Assembly: GCF_008824185.1 (NCBI RefSeq)
Contig: NZ_CP044423.1
Span: 695,501-759,500, forward strand
Length of the DNA: 64,000 nucleotides
DNA from: Paracoccus pantotrophus
Lineage (GTDB): Bacteria; Pseudomonadota; Alphaproteobacteria; Rhodobacterales; Rhodobacteraceae
Direction: 5' to 3'
Shown: positions 33,653 to 41,826 of the stretch, one piece after another
Layout of the letters: every line of letters begins with the position of its first letter
Position numbering within the stretch: position 1 is the stretch's first letter
Program-made: the position numbers and the translations under genes
Notes under the pieces: model-generated
What the model was told of the DNA's origin: nothing
Database searches by the model: none
What the model saw: only the letters and a program-made list of their open reading frames with translations

Positions 33653-34147
33653 ATGGCCAGCCCGGACTCCCCCCCCGACCCGTTCCACGAACACGACCAT
33701 GCCCATTGCGCGGCAGCGGTGCTGCGCCGCGCCGAGGAACAGGCAAGGGTCGAGGGCGTGCGCCTGACCCCGGTGCGCCGGCGCGCACTGGAGATCCTGC
33801 TGGAATCGCATCGCGCCATGGGCGCCTATGAGGTGCTGGAGCGGCTGTCGGCCGAAGGCTTCGGCAAGCAGCCCCCCGTGGCCTATCGGGCGTTGGATTT
33901 CCTGGTCGAGCAGGGGCTGGCCCATCGTGTCCAGCGGCTGAACGCCTATGCCGCCTGCCTTTCGGCCGAGCGCGACCATTCGCCCGCCTTCCTGATCTGC
34001 CGCGGCTGCGAGCAGGTGGCCGAGGCCGATGCACCCGATCTGCGCGCGGCGCTGGACCGGCTGGCCGGGGCCTCGGGCTTTCGCATCGAGCGCAGCACCG
34101 TCGAGCTGCTGGGCCTTTGCGCGCGCTGCACCGAGGCCGGCCTGTGA
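33653..34147 (+). CDS. zur: Zinc uptake regulator Zur (Fur family)
   Basis: The 164-residue protein has an acidic/His N-terminus (FHEHDHAHC), the winged helix (GVRLTPVRRRALEILLESHRAMGAYEVLERL, KQPPVAYRALDFLVEQGLAHRV), and two CxxC structural zinc motifs, CRGC and CARC. The PPVAYRALDFL recognition helix is closest to Zur rather than Fur or Mur. It represses zinc uptake when zinc is sufficient. No ribosome-binding sequence precedes the ATG, only the Zur box, so a leaderless transcript is possible. The stop overlaps the GTG start of znuC. Confidence 0.92.
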   Translation: MASPDSPPDPFHEHDHAHCAAAVLRRAEEQARVEGVRLTPVRRRALEILLESHRAMGAYEVLERLSAEGFGKQPPVAYRALDFLVEQGLAHRVQRLNAYAACLSAERDHSPAFLICRGCEQVAEADAPDLRAALDRLAGASGFRIERSTVELLGLCARCTEAGL

Positions 34148-34908
34148 CGGCGCTGATCCATGCCACCGACCTGTCGGTCAGCCATGGCGGCGACCTGCCG
34201 GTGCTGAACCATGTCGATTTCCTGATCCGCCCCGGCGAGATCGTCACCGTGGTGGGGCCGAACGGCTCGGGGAAATCGACGCTGGTGCGGGCGCTTCTGG
34301 GCCATGTCGCGCTGGCCTCGGGCCGGGTCGAGCGGGCGCCGGGGCTGCGCATCGGCTATGTGCCGCAGCGCGTGCATATCGAGCGGGCGATGCCGATGAC
34401 CGTGCGCCGCTTCCTGTCGCTGCCGCGCCGGGTGGGCGATGCGCAGGCCGCCGCGGCGCTGGAACGGACCGGCGTGCCGGGGCTGGAGCGGCGGCAGATC
34501 ACCGCGCTCTCGGGCGGGCAGTTCCAGCGCGTGCTGTTGGCCCGCGCCCTGCTCAGCGACCCGCAGCTTCTGGTGCTGGACGAGCCGACGCAGGGCCTGG
34601 ACCAGCCCGGCATCGTCGCCTTCTACAAGCTGATCGAGGAGGTCAGGGCCGAGACCGGCGCCGCCGTGCTGATGGTCAGCCACGATCTTCTGGTGGTCAT
34701 GCGCGCCTCGGACCGGGTGGTGTGCCTCAACGGCCATGTCTGCTGCGAGGGCACGCCGCAGGCGGTCAGCGCCGCCCCCGCCTATCGCGCCATGTTCGGC
34801 GCCGAATCGCAGGGCACGCTGGCGCTTTACCAGCATCACCACGACCACGACCACGACCATGTCGCAGAGGGCCATCGCCACGGCCCGGCCTGCGCCCATA
34901 CGCATTGA
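34144..34908 (+). CDS. znuC: Zinc ABC transporter ATPase ZnuC with His-rich tail
   Basis: The 254-residue ATPase starts at a GTG overlapping the zur stop. It has Walker A GPNGSGKST, Q-loop VPQRVHIE, signature LSGGQFQRV, Walker B LLVLDEP and an H-loop MVSHDL. It energises zinc import through ZnuB. The last 25 residues are unusual, with many histidines (YQHHHDHDHDHVAEGHRHG and a final HTH), suggesting a cytoplasmic zinc-binding or sensing extension. It ends 6 nt before znuB. Confidence 0.93.
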   Translation: MTALIHATDLSVSHGGDLPVLNHVDFLIRPGEIVTVVGPNGSGKSTLVRALLGHVALASGRVERAPGLRIGYVPQRVHIERAMPMTVRRFLSLPRRVGDAQAAAALERTGVPGLERRQITALSGGQFQRVLLARALLSDPQLLVLDEPTQGLDQPGIVAFYKLIEEVRAETGAAVLMVSHDLLVVMRASDRVVCLNGHVCCEGTPQAVSAAPAYRAMFGAESQGTLALYQHHHDHDHDHVAEGHRHGPACAHTH

Positions 34909-34914
34909 GGCCCC

Positions 34915-35697
34915 ATGCTTGACGATTTCCTGACCCGAGCCGTGCTGGCGGGGCTTGGCCTTGTACTGGCGACGGGGGCGCTGGGTTCCTTCGTGGTCTG
35001 GCGCCGCATGGCCTATTTCGGCGATTCGACCGCCCATGCCGCGATCCTGGGCGTGGCGCTGAGCTTCGTCTTCTCGCTGCCGATCTATCTGGGCACGCTG
35101 GCGGTGGCGGTGGCCATGGCGCTGATCGTGGCGCAGCTTACCGCGCGCGGGCAGTCCATGGACACGGTGCTGGGCGTCATGGCCCATAGCGCGCTGGCGC
35201 TGGGGCTGGTGGGGGTCAGCTTCGTGCCCTCGCTGCGGGTGGGGCTGGACGCGTTCCTGTTCGGCGACATTCTGGCCGTGACCCGGACCGACCTGGCCTG
35301 GATCTGGGCCGGCGCGGCGGCGGTCCTGGGATTGCTGATCTGGCGCTGGCAGCGGCTGGTGACGGCTTCGGTGAACGAGGAACTGGCCATGGCAGCGGGA
35401 ATCGATCCGGCGCGCGAGCGGCTGATCCTGTCGCTTGCGCTGGCGCTGGTGGTGGCCATCGCGATTCGGATCGTGGGGGCGCTGCTGATCTCGGCCATGC
35501 TGATCGTGCCGGCAGCGGCGGCGCGGGGATTCTCTGCAACGCCCGAGCGGATGGCGGGTTCCGCCACCCTGATCGGCGCGGTTTCGGTCCTTGGCGGACT
35601 TTGGGCAAGCCTTTGGTTCGACACGCCCGCGGGTCCCTCGATCGTGGCCTGTTCGGCGCTGATTTATGCAGCAACATTGGTGGCTTGCAGGAAATGA
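34915..35697 (+). CDS. znuB: Zinc ABC transporter permease ZnuB
   Basis: The 260-residue membrane protein has about eight helices. It contains the ABC-3 family features FVVWRRMAYFGDSTAHAAILGVAL, GDILAVTRTDL and VVAIAIRIVGALLISAMLIVPAAAAR. It forms the inner-membrane channel for zinc. The gene is immediately downstream of znuC with a 6-nt gap, completing the zur-znuC-znuB operon. Confidence 0.93.
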   Translation: MLDDFLTRAVLAGLGLVLATGALGSFVVWRRMAYFGDSTAHAAILGVALSFVFSLPIYLGTLAVAVAMALIVAQLTARGQSMDTVLGVMAHSALALGLVGVSFVPSLRVGLDAFLFGDILAVTRTDLAWIWAGAAAVLGLLIWRWQRLVTASVNEELAMAAGIDPARERLILSLALALVVAIAIRIVGALLISAMLIVPAAAARGFSATPERMAGSATLIGAVSVLGGLWASLWFDTPAGPSIVACSALIYAATLVACRK

Positions 35698-35911
35698 TCC
35701 AGGCTTGCGCGCAGGCGGGAACCCGCGAGTTTCCGCCGATCCGGCGGCGGCATCTCGCCGAGCGCAAGAGGTGTTGGCTATTATGCAACAGTCGCCCGAG
35801 GCGCGCGTGATTTCCCGATCAAGACCGCTTTCCAAGTCCTTGGGATTATGCGACTGTCTCAGCGATGTTGCCGGAAACGGCAGCCGTCAAAGTACTGAAC
35901 GGAGCATGATC

Positions 35912-36130
35912 ATGACCAAATTCGCTACCTTCGCCCTGGCCCTGGGCCTGTCGGCTTCGACCGCTCTCGCCGGTGGCTATGTTGCCCCGGTCGTTGAAGT
36001 CGAGCCGGTTGTCGTTGACGAGAAGCCCGCTTCGACCAACGCTGGCCTCGTCGTTCCGGCTCTGCTGCTGCTGGGCGTCATCGCCGCCATCGCCTCGGAT
36101 GACGACGACAGCTCGACAGCTGATCGCTGA
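35912..36130 (+). CDS. Small exported/membrane protein, probably highly expressed
   Basis: The 72-residue protein has a signal sequence (FATFALALGLSASTALAGG) followed by a valine/proline-rich segment, one hydrophobic helix (GLVVPALLLLGVIAAIAS) and an acidic tail DDDDSSTADR. ATG 35912 is preferred over 35906 because CGGAG lies 7 nt before it. Many codons are of the GCT/GGT/GTT type common in highly expressed genes, unlike neighbours, and a strong terminator follows. Similar short proteins occur in Rhodobacteraceae without known function. It could be a small exported protein analogous to YjbE, as the next genes are YjbF/YjbH-like, but it is on the opposite strand and no homology is claimed. Confidence 0.75.
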   Translation: MTKFATFALALGLSASTALAGGYVAPVVEVEPVVVDEKPASTNAGLVVPALLLLGVIAAIASDDDDSSTADR

Positions 36131-36157
36131 ACGGAACCTCGGTTCCGCGAAGTTTCA

Positions 36158-36188
36158 GAGGGGCTGGCCATTGGTCAGCCCCTTTTTT
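36158..36188 (+). terminator. Intrinsic terminator of the small exported protein gene
   Basis: GGGGCTGGCC and its near complement GGTCAGCCCC (one mismatch) with a 3-4 nt loop are followed by six T residues. This is the clearest Rho-independent terminator in the window. Confidence 0.88.
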
Positions 36189-36230
36189 CATGTCCGACGC
36201 CTTGCCGTTCGCCGCCCGGCCGGAGGCATG

Positions 36231-36257
36231 AAAAAACCGGCCGCGCGGGGCCGGTTT
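36231..36257. terminator. Bidirectional terminator before yjbF end
   Basis: AAAAAACCGGCC, a short loop, then GGCCGGTTTT is a symmetric hairpin with an A-run on one side and a T-run on the other, 24 nt past the stop of the - strand lipoprotein gene. It can work in both directions. Confidence 0.8.
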
Positions 36258-36280
36258 TCATGTCGTCTCTCGCGGGCCCG

Positions 36281-36946
36281 TCAGGGGCGCAGCACCTGGA
36301 TGGTGATATAGCCCAGCCGCGGCCCGAGCCATTGCCGCGACACCGGCAGATGCCCGCCCTGCGGCATGAAGCTGTTCTGGAAACGTGCCCCGTGGCCCTC
36401 GCAGCTTTCCAGGATCACGCCCGCCGCCGGTCCCGGCCCGGTGGTGCAGTTAAAGCTCAGCGGCCTCTCCAGCCCGTCACCGCTGTAATAGCGCATGACG
36501 CGCGGGGCCGAGCCCGAGCGGCCGGCGCGGATCAGCGCCTCGGTCTGCGGCTCGGCGACGGACAGGTCGTTGCCCAGCCCCCGCGTGCCGATCACCATGC
36601 CGTCGCGCAGGATCAGCGCCTCTTTCGAGGGCGCCATATAGGTGCGCATGGCGCCGTTCTGGCCGGTCATCGCCATGACCTGCGTCCGGCCAAGCGATTC
36701 GAAGCCCACCAGGATCAGCGGCGCCGGGTTGACCCGCAGCGCCTCGGCGGCCATCTGCTCGGGCGTGCGCGGGGCCGGGGCCTCCTGCGCCTCGCCGCCG
36801 CGCATTCCGGCCAGGGTGCTGCCGGCCGTCTTGGCGGCAATCAGCAGCGGGTTGGCCTCCCGGCCGGTATCGTCGTTGCCGCAGGCGGCCAGGCCGGCGA
36901 TCAGCAGCGCCGAAAGGGCGGCCTTGTGGATACGGGTCGCGATCAT
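36281..36946 (-). CDS. YjbF-family lipoprotein
   Basis: The 221-residue protein has a lipoprotein signal (ALSALLIAGLAAC, acylated Cys at residue 22) and the family pattern ILVGFESLGRTQVMAMTGQNGAMRTY with ILRDGMVIGTRGLGNDLS. It is related to YjbF/GfcB, outer-membrane-associated lipoproteins of the YjbEFGH exopolysaccharide or group 4 capsule loci. Its start overlaps the stop of the YjbH-like gene, so the two are co-translated. Export or assembly of extracellular polysaccharide is likely, mechanism unproven. Confidence 0.85.
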   Translation of the reverse strand: MIATRIHKAALSALLIAGLAACGNDDTGREANPLLIAAKTAGSTLAGMRGGEAQEAPAPRTPEQMAAEALRVNPAPLILVGFESLGRTQVMAMTGQNGAMRTYMAPSKEALILRDGMVIGTRGLGNDLSVAEPQTEALIRAGRSGSAPRVMRYYSGDGLERPLSFNCTTGPGPAAGVILESCEGHGARFQNSFMPQGGHLPVSRQWLGPRLGYITIQVLRP

Positions 36947-39129
36947 CGCCAGAACCTCCCCCAGCCTTGGTAAAGTTTGACGGATTGCGCGTCCCGGACC
37001 TTGTCGTAGAGCCGCCCGTCCACGTTCACCCGCGCCCCGCCGTCACGCGACAGCGACCGCAGCGTGCTGCTTGCGCGATCCCGCGTCGGCGTGCCCGCGG
37101 CCCAGGAAATCGGCAGCGAGATGGTGATGCCCTTGTCGAACGAGCCCTCGCCGAACTGCTCCTCGCTCATGTCGGTCTTGGTGGCGAAGGCGCCCACGCG
37201 CCAGCCGTTGGCGAATTCCCGCGTCAGGGTGATGGTCGCGCCCTTGTCGCCGGCCAGGTACTTGCCGACATCCAGCTGTGCGGTGAAGCCGTTGGCGAAC
37301 TCGTAATAGGCCGACAGATGCCCGGTCGTGACCTCGTAGTCGCGGAAGCCGAAGATGTCCTCGAAATCGCGCTTCTTCACCCGGTTGATCTCGGCCCCGA
37401 AGGCCAGCGGCGAATTGGCCGGCTTCCACAGCACCTCGCCCGAGACGCCGCCATAGGCGCGTTCCAGCAGGCCCACGGTCAGGCGGGTATAGACCGTCTC
37501 GGTGGGCTGGGCATACCAGGCCAGCGTCAGCTCGGGGATGGTCGGGCTGTCATTGCCGGTATACATGCGCGTATCCGAGCGGACCCGAGGCACGCCCCGG
37601 AAGAACTCGTTAGCCGGATCCGAAATGTATTCTTCGGGCGTATAATGATGGCCACGCTCTCCGCCCACCAGCTCGGGGGGGATCCCCGGCCCGCGCTGCT
37701 CCATGCTGCCGAAGGCGCGCTGGCGCAGCGTTCCTGACAGGATCAGGCCCGGCGTGATCTCGTAACTGGCCTTGAGTTGCGCGCCGACCTCATAGCGCAG
37801 CGGATCTTGCGGATCGAACAGCCCCAGTTCCAGATAGGGCCCGAGGTTCCAGCGGAAGCGCGGGAACAGGCCCGGCGTCGTCACCAGATCGCCCGGCCGC
37901 GGCTCGGCATCGACCAGTTGCGCGGCCTGGGCGATGCGGCCGGCCTCGGTATTTTCCAGCCGCTCGACATCCGAACGCTTCAGCACCACGGACGAGGTCG
38001 CCATGCCCTCGGCGTTCGAGGTGATGACCAGCGTCTCGACCGAAGGCGGCAGGGCGCGGGTCATCAGCCGCGCGGTGCGGCCCACGGCCTCGGACTGCTG
38101 GATATAGCGGGTATTGCGGATGCGGACCTCGGCCCGGTTCGCCGACAGGGCCATGGATTCCAGCACCTGGCCCTCATCGGCCAGCGCGTCTTTCAGCGCG
38201 GTCTGGATCGCCGGTTGCGCGGTCGGATCGGCCGACCAGGCGCCCGACCAGCCCTCCGGGTCGGCGGCGGGTGCAGGGCGCGGCCTGACCGGCGCCGGCG
38301 CCTTTTCCAGCCCCGAGGGGAAGGGCGCGTTGCGCGGGTTCAGCGCAAAGCTGAACTGCGCGCCGAAGATGTCCCCGCCCAGCGTATAGAGGCCCAGCTG
38401 ATATTGCGGGTTGAAGGTGTAATAGGCGCCCAGGTTGAACTGGCTGCCAGGGGCTTCCTCGGTCCCCCTGCGCGTCTCGGGCCGGTATTTGTCGCTGGAA
38501 TATTCCGCGACCAGGCTCAGCTTGTCGTTGACCTGCCAAGTGACCGAGCCGAAGGGCTTGGGACTGCCGGAGAACCAGTCCTCGACATTGGGCTTGCCAC
38601 CCTCATCGCCATCGGGTTCGCGAAACTGGCCGGCCAGACGGCCCCAGCCGATGCCCAGGCTGGCGCGGATGTTGGGGGTGATGGTCTTGCTGGCGACGAT
38701 GTATTCGCCGGAATAGACCCCAGTGCCCAGGAAGTCCTGAAGCCCGACCGCGACGGCGGGGCGCCAGCCGGCCTCGTCCAGGAATTGGAAGCGGATGTCG
38801 AAGGACCGGTCCCAGATATGACCCAACTGATTGTGGTCGGTCATCCCCTCGACCCGGGAATAGCGCAGCGCGGTGGTGATGCGCGGGTGCAGCTGGAAGA
38901 CGACGTTATGGCGCCGCCCCAGCTCGTTATAGGACACGGTGCCGCCCAGGGTGCCGTCGGGCAGCATCTCGGCCGTGGGGGTTTCGACCCCGCCCGGCAG
39001 GCCATAGCTGTTCAGCACATCGCCTATCAGCGGATCGGTGCGGGCCGGGCTGGTGCCGAGACCCAGAAGCAGCGCAACTGGCACGGTCGAGGCCAGCAGG
39101 CGACGGGTAAGCATCGAATGGGCGCGCAT
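36943..39129 (-). CDS. YjbH-family outer-membrane beta-barrel protein
   Basis: The 728-residue protein is read from an ATG with GAGAGGAG upstream; a longer frame covers the preceding gap. It has a signal peptide (LLASTVPVALLLGLGTSPA), the N-terminal YjbH segment LNSYGLPGGVETPTAEMLPDG, and then many alternating beta strands (WQVNDKLSLVAEYSSD, SLGIGWGRLAG), ending GWGRFWR. It belongs to the YjbH/GfcD family, thought to form an outer-membrane channel for exopolysaccharide. No polysaccharide synthesis genes are nearby. Confidence 0.88.
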   Translation of the reverse strand: MRAHSMLTRRLLASTVPVALLLGLGTSPARTDPLIGDVLNSYGLPGGVETPTAEMLPDGTLGGTVSYNELGRRHNVVFQLHPRITTALRYSRVEGMTDHNQLGHIWDRSFDIRFQFLDEAGWRPAVAVGLQDFLGTGVYSGEYIVASKTITPNIRASLGIGWGRLAGQFREPDGDEGGKPNVEDWFSGSPKPFGSVTWQVNDKLSLVAEYSSDKYRPETRRGTEEAPGSQFNLGAYYTFNPQYQLGLYTLGGDIFGAQFSFALNPRNAPFPSGLEKAPAPVRPRPAPAADPEGWSGAWSADPTAQPAIQTALKDALADEGQVLESMALSANRAEVRIRNTRYIQQSEAVGRTARLMTRALPPSVETLVITSNAEGMATSSVVLKRSDVERLENTEAGRIAQAAQLVDAEPRPGDLVTTPGLFPRFRWNLGPYLELGLFDPQDPLRYEVGAQLKASYEITPGLILSGTLRQRAFGSMEQRGPGIPPELVGGERGHHYTPEEYISDPANEFFRGVPRVRSDTRMYTGNDSPTIPELTLAWYAQPTETVYTRLTVGLLERAYGGVSGEVLWKPANSPLAFGAEINRVKKRDFEDIFGFRDYEVTTGHLSAYYEFANGFTAQLDVGKYLAGDKGATITLTREFANGWRVGAFATKTDMSEEQFGEGSFDKGITISLPISWAAGTPTRDRASSTLRSLSRDGGARVNVDGRLYDKVRDAQSVKLYQGWGRFWR

Positions 39130-39218
39130 CGCGGCTCCTCTCAGGTCGTGGCCCGCAGCGGGGCGGCGGGTTGGGCCGGCGCCGCGCGGGCCTTGCCGCA
39201 CGGCGCCCGGATCTTGGC

Positions 39219-40088
39219 TCATTCGCTCGGGGCGGGCGGCTCGGGCAGGATCAGGGCCGGGGCCGGGACGCCGCCGGCCGCATCCGACCCGCCGGCAGCC
39301 GGAGCGGTCCCCGGCGCGGCCGGGCTGTCGGCAGCGGGCGCTTCGGCATCGGCCGCCGTGCCGTTGGCCGGGGTCTCGGCCGTGCTGTCCGCCGAGGGGG
39401 CGGTCGAGGACGTGCTACCGGGCGCCGTGGTCGCGGGCGCGGTGCCGGTCGCGGGCGTGGTGGGACCGGTAGGCTCGGCCGGAGTGGTCGCCGGGGTTTC
39501 CGTCTCGGGCGCTTCCGCCGCCGCCTCGGTCTCGGGCTTGGCCGCGGGCGCTGCCGGCTTCGGCTGGGTCTTGGGCTTGGGGGCCGCGGACGAGGCGCGC
39601 ACCTGTGCCTTGGGCATGGTGTCGGTCGGAGCGGCGCAGCCGCTCAGGCGCTGGCTGCCGACGCGCAGCCGCGCGGTGAAGGGTGTCTTCTGCCCGCCCA
39701 TCTCGCATTCCGCCGCCTGGATGTTCAGCGCGAAGACCGAACCGTTCATCGAGCCGATGAACTCGACCCCCCGGCCATAGGCCATGCGCCGCACGGTGAC
39801 GCCGACGGATTTCGCGCCGGGCCGTTCATAGACGGCGGTCTTGTCGGCGGCGGTCACGGTCCAGCCCGACCCCGCGGCGCGGAACATGGCGGTGCCCAGC
39901 GTGCTGGCCTCGGCGGTGGCGACGGGCTTGCCCTCGGCGCCGGTCTCGATCGGCTGTTCCAGCGGCGAGACGCTGGGCGGGCCGGAATGGGCGGGGGTTT
40001 CGGGTTCGGAGGACTGGAAGGGCAGTTCGCCGCAGGCGGCAAGGGCTACAGTCATCGTAAGAACGGCGAATGCCGAACGGAATTTCAT
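39219..40088 (-). CDS. Lipoprotein with COG3650-like domain and Thr/Pro/Ala-rich tail
   Basis: The 289-residue protein begins MKFRSAFAVLTMTVALAAC, a lipobox at residue 19. The first half holds a domain with GWTVTAADKTAVYERPG and FALNIQAAECEMGGQKTPFTARLRVGSQRLSGC, resembling the small COG3650-type lipoprotein domain. The second half, about residues 165-289, is almost only Ala, Pro, Thr, Glu and Ser and looks disordered. It stands directly upstream of the YjbH-like gene (about 90 nt) and probably leads that operon. Function unknown. Confidence 0.75.
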   Translation of the reverse strand: MKFRSAFAVLTMTVALAACGELPFQSSEPETPAHSGPPSVSPLEQPIETGAEGKPVATAEASTLGTAMFRAAGSGWTVTAADKTAVYERPGAKSVGVTVRRMAYGRGVEFIGSMNGSVFALNIQAAECEMGGQKTPFTARLRVGSQRLSGCAAPTDTMPKAQVRASSAAPKPKTQPKPAAPAAKPETEAAAEAPETETPATTPAEPTGPTTPATGTAPATTAPGSTSSTAPSADSTAETPANGTAADAEAPAADSPAAPGTAPAAGGSDAAGGVPAPALILPEPPAPSE

Positions 40089-40215
40089 CTGCTCAGTCCC
40101 GGTTCCGTAGGTTTTGCTTATGCTGATTGGCTACAGGAAGGGCAGGGCCGGGGCAAGCGCCGACAGGGGGCGGTCCGCGCCAAACCCCCGCTTTGCGCGA
40201 TTCTTCGCACGCGAC

Positions 40216-41598
40216 TCAGCAGTTCGGCACATTGACGGCCAGACCGCCCAGCGAGGTTTCCTTGTATTTGTCGCTCATGTCGCGGCCGGTCTGGCGCATG
40301 GTCTCGATGGCGGCGTCCAGCGGCACGAAATGCTGGCCATCGCCGCGCAGGGCCAGGCTGGCCGCCGAGACCGCCTTGATGGCGCCCAGGCCGTTCCGCT
40401 CGATGCAGGGCACCTGCACCAGCCCCTTCACCGGGTCGCAGGTCATGCCCAGGTGATGCTCCAGCGCGATCTCGGCGGCGTTCTCGACCTGGGTGGGGCT
40501 GCCGCCCATCGCGGCGCAGATCCCCGCTGCCGCCATGGCGCTGGCCGATCCGACCTCGGCCTGGCAGCCGCATTCCGCGCCCGAGATCGAGGCGTTGTGC
40601 TTGATGAGCCCACCGATGGCCGCCGCCGTCAGCAGAAACTCGTCGAGTTGGCGTTCCGAGGCGCCCGGCACGTGGTCCAGCCAATAGCGGATCACCGCCG
40701 GCACCACGCCCGCCGCGCCGTTGGTGGGTGCGGTCACCACCTGGCCGCCGGCGGCGTTCTCCTCGTTCACCGCCATGGCATAGATCGACATCCAGTCGTT
40801 GATAACATGCGGCGCGGTCAGGTTCATGCCGGCCTCGGCCCTCAGCGCCTCGTGGATGGCGGCGGCGCGGCGGCGGATCGACAGCCCGCCGGGCAGGATG
40901 CCGCCGGTCGCCAGCCCCCGGTCCATGCAGTCGCGCATGACTTGCCAGATGCGGCGGAGGCCGGCGGAAATCTCGGCATCGCTGCGAAAGACCCGCTCGT
41001 TCTCGCGTTTCATCTGGGCGATGGACCTGCCCGATCTTTCGGCCATCTCCAGCATCTCGGCGGCCGAGGCGAAGGGGAAGGGCACCTTGGGCGAGGCGTC
41101 GGTGCGGGTGTCGTCGCCGCGCGCCGCCAGCTCGGCCTCGGTCATCACGAAACCGCCGCCGATCGAGTAATAGACCTCGCGGAAGATCACGTCGCCCTGC
41201 GCGTCGGTCGCCATCAGCACCATGCCGTTGGCATGGCCGGGCAGGGCGCGGTCATAGTCGAAGATCAGGTCGCGCGCCGGGTCGAAGGCCAGGTCGCCCA
41301 GTCCCTCGGGCGACAGGATCCTGGTTTCGCGGTTGCGGGCCAGCGCCGCCTCGGCGGCCTCGGCATCCATGGTTTCGGGCAGGAATCCGGCCAGGCCCAG
41401 GATGGTGGCGCGGTCGGTCGCATGACCCTTGCCGGTGAATGCCAGGCTGCCATGCAGGCTGGCGCGCAGCCCGTGCGCGCGGAACGGCTGCTGGCGCAGT
41501 GCGTCCAGAAAGCGGCCTGCGGCCACCATCGGCCCCATGGTATGGGACGAGGACGGGCCGACTCCGATCTTGAAGATGTCGAAGACGGAAAGAAACAT
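40216..41598 (-). CDS. sdaA: L-serine ammonia-lyase (iron-sulfur type)
   Basis: The 460-residue single-chain enzyme contains the beta domain (FDIFKIGVGPSSSHTMGPMVAA) and the alpha domain with Fe-S cysteines at SGAECGCQAEVG, MTCDPVKGLVQVPC and the C-terminal cysteine NVPNC. It deaminates L-serine to pyruvate using a [4Fe-4S] cluster; the final cysteine is the tail-in-mouth ligand. The length matches the bacterial one-chain form. Confidence 0.95.
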   Translation of the reverse strand: MFLSVFDIFKIGVGPSSSHTMGPMVAAGRFLDALRQQPFRAHGLRASLHGSLAFTGKGHATDRATILGLAGFLPETMDAEAAEAALARNRETRILSPEGLGDLAFDPARDLIFDYDRALPGHANGMVLMATDAQGDVIFREVYYSIGGGFVMTEAELAARGDDTRTDASPKVPFPFASAAEMLEMAERSGRSIAQMKRENERVFRSDAEISAGLRRIWQVMRDCMDRGLATGGILPGGLSIRRRAAAIHEALRAEAGMNLTAPHVINDWMSIYAMAVNEENAAGGQVVTAPTNGAAGVVPAVIRYWLDHVPGASERQLDEFLLTAAAIGGLIKHNASISGAECGCQAEVGSASAMAAAGICAAMGGSPTQVENAAEIALEHHLGMTCDPVKGLVQVPCIERNGLGAIKAVSAASLALRGDGQHFVPLDAAIETMRQTGRDMSDKYKETSLGGLAVNVPNC

Positions 41599-41826
41599 CG
41601 CGCACTCCCTGGCTGGCGCGGCAAGCCTAGCCGCGGACCCGGCGGCAGGCCAGAGCGGTTGCGACAGCGCGCCTGAAGCTCCGCGACATTTGACGAATCC
41701 GGGCCTGCCGACTATTTAGGCATCAAGCATTAAAAAGCGGCAAATTCGAGCGCGTCGGGAAAGCCTGCCGATCGGGCGCAAGCCGTTTTCTTTCGCATCC
41801 CCGCCGGCTGGCCTACGAGTTTTCCC

